This document shows, in pieces, positions 14,701 to 25,730 of a DNA stretch of 64,000 nucleotides (position 1 is the first letter of the stretch; each line of letters begins with the position of its first letter). The position numbers and the translations under genes were made by a program. Source of the DNA: Mesaphorura yosii (Eukaryota; Arthropoda; Collembola; Poduromorpha; Tullbergiidae); NCBI GenBank assembly GCA_009869945.1, contig WIXG01000087.1, forward strand, positions 1 to 64,000, in the 5' to 3' direction. The notes beneath the pieces were generated by a model. The model was not told where the DNA came from. It ran no database searches and was given only the letters and a program-made list of their open reading frames with translations.

Positions 14701-15149
14701 TTGGCAGTTTTTCTATTTCGTGTTTCTATTTTTAATGTATTAACACCAATTTTGTATCGAGAAACAGGATAAGATGTTGGACAACTAAAATTAACAACGG
14801 CTTAGCTTGCTTGGTTCCTCAACTGCAACAGCAACTACGATTAACGACAGCGTGATATTTCATCTCACTGTGATTATCAGAACATCTTCGTTTAAAACAA
14901 TGAATATGATTGTCGACTGAGATGCCTGTGGGGTTTGGGATTATTCACTACAAATGAAGTGGCCCTTTGGTTATTTCTGCTTATACTACGTAAAACTGAA
15001 TATCTAAAAGACTACACACGACAGATTATTATTGGAAGATTCAAGGGGCTTGATTCACAGACCGGTTTGCCAATAACACAAGAAAGTAAAGGAACTTCAG
15101 CCAGCCACAGGGGCACACGAGACATTTGTCTTCACAATTCAAAAGTCTC
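11704..15149. other. Long intergenic stretch upstream of the chitin deacetylase gene
   Basis: About 3.4 kb. Several open frames (12637-12945 +, 13401-13664 -, 14390-14686 -) show no domain, signal peptide or credible splice partners. It probably holds the deacetylase promoter and enhancers and the 3' UTR of the Raptor gene. I see no RNA gene or repeat. Confidence 0.4.
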
Positions 15150-18100
15150 TCATATTGTCCAACCTTTAGCTTTGTACAAATTAATAGAATAAGAATCACA
15201 GGTGGCAAGAAGGGCTTTGTATGGGTGCAGGTGTACGGATGAGACCGCACCCATTCTTCCGGATGAACCAAATAGTCCTTCACGAATTTGATTAGCCAAG
15301 AATGCATTCTGTCCCACGAAGCCGTATACATTGATGGAGTGGTTCAAGCATCCACTGAATCACAAAAAGATTCGCATTTATAATCAGTTTTCTCCTTGTG
15401 ATAGGGATCATAACAAATGACTTACGTAGCAATGTAGGGAAGATGAGGATGAACACTGAATGAAGTTATGTCGAGAGCACTTCCAATTGTTTTGGTAGCG
15501 TCGCGTGATCTCAAATCATAAAATCGAATCTTTCCGGCAGAACTTCCAGCTACTACCATGCGATCGTATCGAAGTCCAGCTCCCACGATCCAGGAATCAT
15601 CGAAATCTCGCCAGGTTAGCACTTTTGACTCAGCAGGTGGCAACCTGCAGTCAATGATCCTGACAGCACCTTCTTCCAGGCCAAAGACGACCAAATTCGG
15701 TTCTAAAAACGTAATTAAAGAAAAAGGATTATTGAAGTTGGGTGTACAAATTAGTTCCAAGAAAGGCCGATGTGTAATTCATCCTACCGCATCTGTGTAC
15801 GTCGATTGAAGTAACTGAACCGTCGGACCCTGTGGGAAAATCTCCTTTCTTCATTTCAGTCTTTGCATCCCAAATTCGAATGAGCTTTGCATCGCCTGCA
15901 ACCAATACTCTTTCCCTATCAGCGTCCCATTTCGCGAGAAGACCGAAGGACTTGGATGCCTTATTCAATTGACCAACTTCAGATAAAGAATTCCACCCCG
16001 TGATCAGTCTAAATATGAATATTTCAATTTCTCAATAGCTGTATAACAAATTACAAGAGTATCCGCATTTAAACCGGAAATACCTCGGCTTTCCCTTTTC
16101 AGTGTCATAATGCCAGAAGCGAAGGCTTCCGTCGTCCGCACCGACCATAATGAGACTTTCGTCATGCGCGTTCACCCATTCTAAGCTCGTTACACGTGAA
16201 TCGTTACTATTCTCCCATTTTCCAATTAAACGATGTGTGTCTCCAATATCGTAAATGGAGAACATGGATCCTTCCGAGGTGAGCATTAATTTGTCAAAAT
16301 CGTGCAGCTTCACTATTGAGGGAGTTGATGCTGTTGACAATGTAAACGAAGGGGAGGATAAAGCTGAACTTGGCGAACTTCCATGCGAATGCTGTAAGTT
16401 CCTTGAACTGAATATATGCTCTTCAAGTCTTCCAGGAAATGACTTTGGCCTAAAAAAAATAGTGCTATGAGCTGAACTTTAGTCATCGTACTTTGAAGCC
16501 GTTGTTTACCTTCTGAAGCACGCTTTCCGAATCTCGTTGTTCCGTAGATACCTAAACCCATTCAAATAGTTTCAGTTTAGCACATTTACCATACTTCACT
16601 ACAGTGCAGTTGTAGTCGGTCTTCTGTACCTCCATTCTCTTGTGTGATGTGTCGGAGATCGAACGTCCACCATGTTGTTTGTAGGGAAGCCTAATGTGAA
16701 TCCCAATCCAGTAGTATTTCCAGGTATATTAGGGCGAGCAAATCGATCCCAACACCACTGAATGAATTTGGTCGCAATCAATGGATGGGATTCCTTTTCT
16801 TTGACTGAATCGCCTGATCCATTGCAGCTATTGTTTAAGTCAGGAGAAGGAGAAGCAGATGTCGGTGGCTGTGGCGGGACGTTTGCGCTACTTGAGCTAA
16901 TATTGAGTGATGTATTGACAGATAGTGGCACACCGGATCCGCCTCCTCGCACTTTTATTAAGGGCAATGCACGATTAGTATTAGTACTGTTTAGCTAATT
17001 AAAAATGAATGCTTTGCCACTTACGTGTCACATTGGTGGTAATTGATTCCCTCGCTTTTACTCTCAGGTAATCGAGCACTGTCTTGGCTAGAAGCGCAAC
17101 ACCAGGTGTTGGATCTTTTTCAAAATTTAGCAAGGCATGATATACTTTTCCGAAAATGCCACCAAAGGATAACGGTGATTTTGAGATATTTCCGCCCTTG
17201 GGGCTGAATGTGGCCACTAAAGTTAAGATATAATGTTAAACTAGTTACTAGACCCAAGCTCTCAAGCGTGACAAAGGTTAGAACCCCTTACATAGATTAG
17301 ACAAGGAATTGCTAGAAGAAGCCCGTTTTATGGGATCATGAGGTGATAAGTGAGATTCGGCTCCTGTTACGGTCATTGTGGGACTTGCATGTGAAAGAAT
17401 TCTCATTCGTGTCTGGCTTGAAATTCTCCTCATCCCGGATCCCCCAGCAGGTGAAGAATGTAATTCTTAAGCAGAGAAAACTTTAATGAAGCTTCACTCA
17501 CACATCCCGCAACCGCATTTTAGTTCATGGGCACAGATGCGAGAGTTCTGTTCATTCCATTATTATTGACATACCTTGATTAATAATTTGCTGCTGCTCA
17601 ATCGCGACGAAGTTGTTTTCGAAAATTAATACAAAATTATGAAGTGCCACCACAATTTCTTGCCTGACAAGGGGCGAAGCTTCGTCTGTGCATAACTTCG
17701 TTACAATAGTCATTACAACCGAATGATCGATCGCATTTGCATGCTCAGTTCTTTCATTTCCGGAGTTGAGAAAAGTTCCAAGTGCAAATGCTAGACACGA
17801 ACACACAAAATTTTGAATTAGTCAGCCGGAAAGTATTTTTTCTTCCAATTGCAAACAGATGAATTGAGAGACATTATTGCAACATGTCCGTTATTGATAC
17901 GTGATATTGATATTGATCCGTTATCGTCGTATTTGTGAAGACTCCCCCACGTCAGTTCAGTGGAAGTACTGTAATAAGAACCTCGAGATTGGCAATTTCT
18001 CAGATATGGAATTAACTGACGCACAGAAGCTGGTGAGGTCAAATCATCCATTCCTGTGCGCCACGAAAGGCTGCACCATTGTCCACAACAGAAAAGAACA

Positions 18101-21100
18101 TGCTTACTACGCAAAATTTCACCTCAAGGAAAATATTGAGAAAATGAACTTCTCATTTAGTTAAGTCACTAGTACTAATTGTAACCCTTTAGCAGTTTGT
18201 TCGGTTGTTGATACTAATGTGTCTTCAGTTCATTATCAATAAAACTTCATGCTCAAAATAGTTCCGGTTCATTGAGTTCATGTATAAAATGTAGTCTAAT
18301 TCAAATACCTGCTGCTGCGCGGACTTCCGGAAATGGATCATCCAGTAAGCTGTACATCTTTTCGTGCGCGGAATCTCTGACCCCACACCATCGAGCGGAC
18401 GGAAACTCTGCCCAGGTGAGTCCCAGGCATAAACAAACCCATCTTCTTAGTTCGCGGTCATTTTCGTCTATCCAAATTAGCAAGCAAATAATTTAGTGCT
18501 GGTTCAGGGCGATTGGAAGGCCTAAGAAATTACCGAGAACTTCGAGACACGTAGAAATAGTATTAGCTTGAAGAGCGGCTTGTTGACCAAGGCGATAATC
18601 TCGAACGATATTTGTTAGGACAAAAACTGCCATAGTTCTGTGCTCATAGGACATTGTGGTGTCGCCTACCATCGTCACAAAGTATTTGTGAGTCCCATCT
18701 CGAACTAAATCAGCTTGACAACTCTGTTTAAACATATGCACATACATCATCTCATCGATTGATGATTGAAGAATTTCATGGCTTACATGATCCACGGCCA
18801 GAATTTTGGCCCAAATAAACACCAGGAGAGGTTTCAGTTCTTTTGCGGATGACTGCAGTAACTTCAAAACGTAAGGAAAGATTCCAACTGATAGGGCCAA
18901 GTTTACGGCCCACCAACCCAAGTCCAGAAACCTGGAAACGAAATTGTCAATCAAGTGTAAGGACGGACTATCAGAACTTTCAGCACTATTCTTGCCATGT
19001 GGCGTAGTACGCCAGGCGTACCTTCCAAGAAGCTCCAACGCTCGAACACGGTGAACTTGGCTTAAAAGCACTTGAAGCACAATCGGTAATTGTTCTGGAG
19101 GATTTCTAGAGTCACTTCCGTACTCTAGCCATACTTGAAACGCGGTCAGTTGTTCTTCAAAGAAAGGTGATGGCACATAGCTTGTAATCACTGTCTCCAA
19201 ATTTACACCACTGACGTTATTATTTCCATTTGTTGCGACTGGACTGCTGCTACCATTACTGGGGCTTCCCCCTAATACTGAAACTCCCGTTGTCGCTTTA
19301 ATTTCGTCAAGAATGCCTGGAAGTTGAGTCAAACAAAGATCCAAGGCCAAATCCCACGCAACCCACATATGATGCTGGAAAAATTACACAAATTCCAGTG
19401 CTTGCTCCGAATTTTCATCCTCTATATTGCAACGGAAGTATTTACCTGGGCGGTTGAGGGCAGCTTCGGCGAAGACACGGGCGTGCAATCGTAGGTCCTC
19501 ATGATCCTTTCCGCAAGTAAGTAATTTCTGAATAAGCTCGCGACGAGTAAGTCTTGTCGAAACAATCTAAATTGTGTGAGTAATTGGTAGCCGCATTAAT
19601 TTGTTATGTCTGTGCTAGTAATACTAGGCTTGGGTAGAGAAGTTAAAATTATCACGTACTTTTGGAAAAGATGTCTTGGTAAGACATTCCACGCTATTGT
19701 GTCGGTGATCGCTGTAAAAATCCAATTAAGTTCCCCAAGCATGGTGCGTCGGTCATTTAGTTGGCCAGGAACTCTGTAGTGCAGCAAAACAAGATGGTAA
19801 TTGCAAATGTAACCTTATTTAATTGTGCCGGCACAGCGTCTAAAATAACTCACTTTTCAATCATTTCGAGAGTTAGTCTAGGAATCATCTTGTCTTTGTG
19901 CTGAAGCATAAACCACCGAAGCGCAATTCGGATTGGCGTTGTAAGGCATGCCGTGAACCTGTAATTGAAAGTATTTTTTCTGAAGTGTACGGAATTTGAA
20001 TTTTCCAATTTCGTATTTGCTCGCTGCGTTCAATAAACAGTTAAGTACAGATTACTGTTTGTGAAGGTTGCGCAGCAGATCACAACGTAAAAGGCAGAGA
20101 CTTTTATGCAGAGTTTCACGTTTCCAAAAACCAGATTGTTCAGTACAAGTTCGGTTCAGATTACTTAGTACTCTTCCTCACCATTTGAAAGCTTATGTAA
20201 CTTAGAAAACATACGTGTCAGCTTGTCAAGTAAATTACTTACAAGTCGGCCGGAAGATCTGCGCTCATTGGAAGAACTTGATTCTCACTACAAGCTGCTA
20301 ATTGAATACAACCACTGAAGTTTGGAGCTGGGCAGCCACTCAGAGCTGCGGACTTGGCCAGTATTTCCTGTGCAAATATATAGAAACTCTCAGGTTAATT
20401 GGTGAAGAGAGTGCAAGTGCAAGACTCGCGGCGTCCGAACCTATGAAGTTTTATTGCCTACCTGGTACTCTTTTTCATGCTGCTCTGCAAACTGATGAAA
20501 CGATTTAATGATGAGCCCGGCATTGGAACAATCGTATACATAAATTGAAGGCGACCCCATCCACGTTTGTAAATCATATATACTTAGCGGTATATACTGC
20601 GTGTAATTCTGAAAAATAGTATCAGAGAAAATTATAACATATTCTAGATTAAACCTTTTACTAAAGTTTCATACCCTATTAAAGACCCAGATTTCTCCAT
20701 TGTTGGTTGGCTGAGGTACACCATGCCCATTGTAATGGAATAAGACACGTTCATCTTTGGCATTACGTCTTAACGAGGTACATAGCTTTTTTACTTCGTC
20801 TAAAACACGAAACAGAGAGAATCTAAGAATTACGATCACGGTGGAGCTTTGATTTATTAAGCTTGAATCTTACCAACTGTGGGATCCAGGCTAGTCTTGT
20901 AACGAGCCCTTGGTTGCCATCTTTCATATTGCTTTTGCAGGTTATTTCCGATTGTTTCTAAAGCTTTCTGTGGGCTAAGTGACTGAGGATCTGTATGTAA
21001 TTTTCGAGTAGTGGCTGTTAGAAACGTGAGTCAGGGCAGAATATTATTTATGAACTTACCTGTCCAACATTCTAATCTGGCGCATGGCTGTGTCTTCACA

Positions 21101-21610
21101 ACTCCTGGAGGATCCACTCCGACGTTGAGGCAAATTACTAAGGCCACGCTCACCGTCTTCATCTGTGCCATAATGGATAAGATAAAAGATGTTCAAAGGT
21201 CAATTATTAAAAAGTCTACACGTCTACAGGCTTTCGTTTAACAATACTAAACATGCAAGACTTGCTCCAGATCACTTCAATAAGCTATAAAGTCGTCTGC
21301 TTCTTCTAATCGTAATTAAACCCGAAGTGAAAGCTCTCGCCGATTCATTGTTATTTCGTGCCGGCATTCATCAAAGCAAAACCCGCAAATTAAACTCTTT
21401 GAGCATTAACAAATCGAAATCAAAGAACCTAACCCTTTCCTTCATCCTCCATGACTGTGGCGATAAGGAAACATCAGTTGCTTCAATCTTTTCCCAATGC
21501 CTTTGTTCTATGAATGCTCTTGGAAGAGACCAATCGTACAGGCTTGAAAGAATTTGTTCTTCGTCTTCGCTTGAAAAATTTAACTCAAGGACTCTATCCA
21601 TTGAAGCCAT
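15150..21610 (-). CDS. RPTOR: Regulatory-associated protein of mTOR (Raptor)
   Basis: Scaffold subunit of mTOR complex 1 that recruits substrates. Coding exons in phase: 21610-21434, 21162-21060, 20990-20874, 20799-20675, 20608-20462, 20367-20243, 19958-19854, 19773-19660, 19566-19446, 19374-19022, 18931-18787, 18723-18534, 18467-18309, 17790-17575, 17465-17292, 17216-17025, 16945-16630, 16551-16510, 16449-16084, 16008-15788, 15702-15426, 15354-15150. These give 1,329 residues; human Raptor has 1,335. The order is N-terminal conserved caspase-like fold ([21 protein letters not shown]), HEAT-type repeats ([33 protein letters not shown]), a low-conservation Ser-rich linker, then WD40 repeats. 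Compared with memory of the family, the only sizeable addition is a Gly/Ser/Asn-rich stretch before [11 protein letters not shown]. Introns at 19021-18932 and 18786-18724 are multiples of three with no stop, so they could be mistaken for coding sequence. The acceptor of the 16945 exon is the least certain. Confidence 0.97.
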
Positions 21611-24365
21611 CGGTTCGGTGGACTCTAACAAGTTGGCAATTGTTGGAGCGTTGAACAGAATTGGACAGATTTTAATGAAGTGAATTTTAACTCCGCCCGG
21701 CGCTGTCACATTTCTGCAGCAGCTAACCTACACTCTGAACGGACCGATAACAATTAGGTGCATATTTCGCACTATTATTGCACTAATCTTCCTTCCTGTC
21801 TGGCAAAAGTTAAGCTGAACCGCTAAACATTATTGAACTGTGGTTTGCTACTAACTTTTACATAATTCACAGGCTGTTGATCAATAAAGCACGCGTAAGC
21901 GTACGGGTTACGGAACGAGTACGATTCTAATCAAAGTCGCAATAAAATTAGGACTTGAACCTTTTAGACTCAAAGTCGAAAATACGCACTACGATTCGAG
22001 TGGTGCCAGTCTCGCGGTGTCTTCTAGGTTAAACGTATTACGATTACAGCCACTGCCGCTATTACACAACACACGCCCGCATGCACTTCTCGTGATTCGT
22101 GATACTGGGTTACTGGAGAACTTTTTATAGCTTGCTTGGCTGCGTGCTACCGACGCAGGATGTACGGCTGGAACTCTTGCTGTTGGAACTAAATTGCGTG
22201 ATTGCGAGCGAATGCTATATGCGAATACACAGAGATGTTGCAACTGAGTACGCGTTTTAACGTCTCTGATTTTAGTGCTCCGAGCGCTGATGTTACGCTG
22301 GTAGATTTGGGCTGCTACGCTGCTGTTACGACTGACAGGCGAGATGAATTCACTTTTAAATGCAGCTGAGCTGCAGTCTGTGTTTGCATGACTGGCACGC
22401 CTGCCTACCTGTAGTCTAAATTATTGTAGAAAATGTATCAGGAATCAGGATTAAATATGGTGTGATGCGAATGGAAATGTAATCAAAATCTTCGCCACGA
22501 AAAACCGTCAGTTACAGAGACAATGTGACTTTCCTTCTAATTGCTTGTACCAAATGATGGCCAGATCACAGGATTTACACTATCTACCCGACGCATCTTC
22601 TCAAGAACTGCGTGAATCTTATTACCATCACACAATGCACGAGCAGAAACCGGTGCAAAGCCCAATCAAATGCCAATTTGCTAATTACCAAATATTACCT
22701 TTTGGTTGTACTCATAGTCCATTACTTAAGTGCTTATGAATTCGCAAATGTCTTTTTGTGCTTGGCAAGCATTACTTTTCGACCTCTGCGGAGCACATCA
22801 AATCTGTATTGCGACTTTTGGGTGAATTCTTGAATGTTGCGGCTGCAATTATGGCAGTAGTGAACATATTATCATTCACTGACAAATATTACAGCTCTGA
22901 CTCTCACATTTTGCTTTTAAAACTGAATCTCTTGGCAATTAATTCGTCAAAAATGGGTAAATATTTACGTTTTACGTATCCATATGTAGTGTAAAGCAAT
23001 ACGAGTTCAATGCAGTCCAGTCGAGGCTGTAGGAATCGACTCTGGCTCAATCCCGCTTTCAATTTGGTGAGGAAGAGGTCGTATAAAGCCAGCAGAACGG
23101 TGTTAATAGAGCCCTGACTTGAGCTTGGTACGAATTCGATAAAGGCTTGAGAGATCTTGGCGTGGCAATACACGCGTTGGTGTTCCGTGTCATTCGTTTA
23201 CAGTAATGACAAGCTTGACCTCAGTCAGAGGTCCAGCAGAAGTTCCACTTAAATTATATGAGTATTTACTATTCTGGCGTGGCACATTTCAGGTTTATTC
23301 ATGTGGACGTCCATGCCTCGATGAATCTGCGTCTGACCCTTGAAATTAAGAGTTTCTGGACTCACTGAACCGACGAGGCGCAGACCGATCATGCATGCGA
23401 CAAACGACATTTTCTATTCAATAACTAAATTATTCTCAGTAAAAGTGAAGTTTCCAGACACGCACTGCTGTCAAACGTTGAATTCTACCAAGGACGAGCA
23501 TACACAAGAACGCAAGTGATAAAATATGATTCAAAAGACAAACCGCCGCACTTGACATTCGTTCATGCATGCATGGGTTCAAGTCCAGGTCCATGACTAG
23601 TAACAGCCAGGAATCGCTTCAAGAGCACAAACTTAAACTCCTTAGCTCTCGTTGCTTTCGATTTTGGATTCTTGTGTTGTTACATAACTTAATTCATGTT
23701 TACTGCAGTGCGCTGGCTCAGGCTCACGCAGGGACAGACAGCACGAGCACACTGCAGGCATGGGGTCGGCGTTTATGAAAAATGATTTTGATCTTCTGAA
23801 CTTGTTCACGGAAGAAAGCAGTTACTTATGAGTATTTACCTCTTGCTTTGACACTAAGTGCGAGTAGATGACGAGAATGATGCAGGATGCGATGGTGAAC
23901 AAGACTGTGAAGCGAAACTCCATGTATTCTTGCTTCTTCTGGACAACGCTTCTGGCATCTGGCTGCTGCAGTAATGAGCTAATGGGCTTGGTTGTTGAAA
24001 AATGCGTAGCTTGCCTGCACACGCACCACGCTTAATTTTGTGGTCGAAATACCGATAGCATCAACATCTTCGTTCTTATCAGCGAACAGCGTGTATGCGT
24101 GTAATTTCCTTTCAGGCGACACGAGAAGTCGTGTAGTTTGTCCAAATTATGAATGAATGGCTTCATTTAGACAGCCTCATGCCAGGCAGGGTAGACGCAG
24201 TCAGTCGACCGTGAGCTTGTTGCATCTGGAAATCTTGGACTTGCTCAGAAATATTCTGCCAGGGACAGAGTGCAGTGAACTTGAGCAAATGCAAGTGCTT
24301 ATATTTGTATTTGAGTTATCTTAAGCTTTAACCAAATTTTCTCAGGTTCAGGCTTAAAACGACAA
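21611..24365. other. Stretch between Raptor and the EMI-domain gene
   Basis: Shared upstream region of two divergently transcribed genes, about 2.75 kb. It may contain one weak minus-strand gene (see 22904-23173). A short minus-strand frame near 23839-24022 encodes a single membrane-like segment followed by a GTAAAT donor at about 23838, but I could not connect it to a full gene. Confidence 0.4.
22904..23173 (-). CDS. Possible terminal exon of an unrecognised protein
   Basis: I do not recognise this protein. The minus-strand frame gives up to 89 residues ending at a TGA at 22904, with an amphipathic middle. A second minus-strand frame starting with an ATG near 23412 runs about 46 codons to a GTAAAT donor and might be its upstream exon. 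No catalytic motif, signal peptide or repeat is visible, and the acceptor between the two is not clear. It could equally be chance open sequence. RNA reads across 23170-23260 would settle it. Confidence 0.2.
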   Translation of the reverse strand: MYCHAKISQAFIEFVPSSSQGSINTVLLALYDLFLTKLKAGLSQSRFLQPRLDCIELVLLYTTYGYVKRKYLPIFDELIAKRFSFKSKM

Positions 24366-25666
24366 ATGATTCCTTTTTGGGTCAAATCGATTGTTTTGCT
24401 CAATCTCTGCCAAATCTACTCTTCGTTCAACTTTTTTGGAAATGGAGGGTAAGGCAAGACTATATTTTATTTTGAAAACGAGCACTTGCTGTCATGCTTT
24501 TCTGTCTTTCAGGTCCTGGTGCCCGTACCAGGTTGACAAGTACGTCTCCTGTCAGGTGCGAAATGGCACAGAAACTTACTACGGGTCCCCAATTTGCTGG
24601 AAGTCCATGAATGGTTCATTTTCATGCACCAAGCGGTTGCTGTACCGGCCAAAATTCGTCAAGACGTACAAGAAAGTGAAGGAAACCAAGTACAAATGTT
24701 GTCCAGCGTACTTTGGAAACGACTGCAACCTTGGTTAGTGATTTCGTATTTTGCACTTTGCATGTTCGCAATGCGGGGACCGAGCATGACTTGACTGTTG
24801 CCATTTCAGAATGTTTTAACTGCACAACATTTCAAGCCTTACAAGAAAAGGTGAATCAAATTGAAAGTCGAATGAACATGTTCATAAATGGCACGTGGGT
24901 TTCACTGGAAAATGAGGATAAAAGAATAGGCGTGCTTCAGAATGAAATCCTAGAAGACAACGATGAAGATCACGAGCAACTGGAGAATGCAATCTCAGGT
25001 GTAATTTCAAATGTCAGGTACGTAATTCAATTACTAATTTACCAATTTACACCTGGTTGACACCAAAGCTCGAATTTACTGGAAGACTCACATGTCAGCG
25101 GTATGAAAGAGCTTTTCATACGGGCGAGAAATCCCTTTATTCATGGAACTCCACTATTCTCGTTAACCCCAATCGTACTCAATCCAATCTAATTGCCCAC
25201 ACACAGAGATATTGACATTAGAGTCCGGACACTGGATCACAAAATTGGCCGGATGATGGAGACGCTTCAACAAGTTGCAATGACCAACCTTGGACTCAAG
25301 TCAATAATTGACAATTTAGTGGCCGCGTCCAAGATCGACTCGCAATCGCGTCCTCATCCACAAGCACTTCCAGCAGCAGCAGAAAACTACTATAAACCAT
25401 CTCACCACCACGATCCTCAACACAGTGACCATGGACCCACTTCAGAGAAGACCGTGGATCAGTACCCGGCATTCAGGATATTGGAACAAAACTTGGCACG
25501 GGGAGACATTGCATCAACACTCAACGACGATTATGGAGAAGAAAATGTGTCCAGCTCAATTTCGCCAGAGGATGAGTACTTGGACCCGTTTCATTTGAAC
25601 GATGAGGGCGACCCGAATACTGATACAGATATTGATCAGGATGACGACCGTACAAATGACGTATAA
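24366..25666 (+). CDS. Secreted EMI-domain protein with coiled coil and acidic C-terminus
   Basis: Probably an extracellular-matrix protein of the emilin/multimerin kind. Four exons in phase: 24366-24448, 24513-24733, 24810-25017, 25207-25666; 323 residues. A signal peptide of about 22 residues is followed at once by an EMI domain (about 28-102). It starts WCPYQVDKYVSCQV and ends YKCCPAYFGNDC, with the Cys pattern and the RPKFVKTYK core typical of EMI. Residues about 105-230 have heptad-like hydrophobic spacing (QALQEKVNQIESRM, VRTLDHKIGRMMETL), suggesting a coiled coil for oligomerisation. The last ~90 residues are polar and acidic, probably disordered. It lacks the C1q domain of vertebrate emilins. 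It is convergent with the ModSP-like gene, with only 64 bp between stop codons. Confidence 0.85.
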
Positions 25667-25704
25667 ATAATACCACCGCTCCAAAAGACCTAACGAAGAC
25701 TTGA

Positions 25705-25710
25705 AATAAA
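25705..25710 (+). terminator. Poly(A) signal of the EMI-domain gene
   Basis: AATAAA 38 bp after the stop codon, on the plus strand. Confidence 0.7.
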
Positions 25711-25716
25711 GATCTT

Positions 25717-25722
25717 TTTATT
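25717..25722 (-). terminator. Poly(A) signal of the ModSP-like gene
   Basis: AATAAA on the minus strand, 8 bp below the stop at 25731 and only 6 bp from the opposing gene's signal. Confidence 0.6.
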
Positions 25723-25730
25723 AAAAACTC

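Noticed and set aside
23560-23610. Possible tRNA B box (GGTTCAAGTCC)
   Set aside because: The flanking bases do not form a T stem and no cloverleaf can be built.
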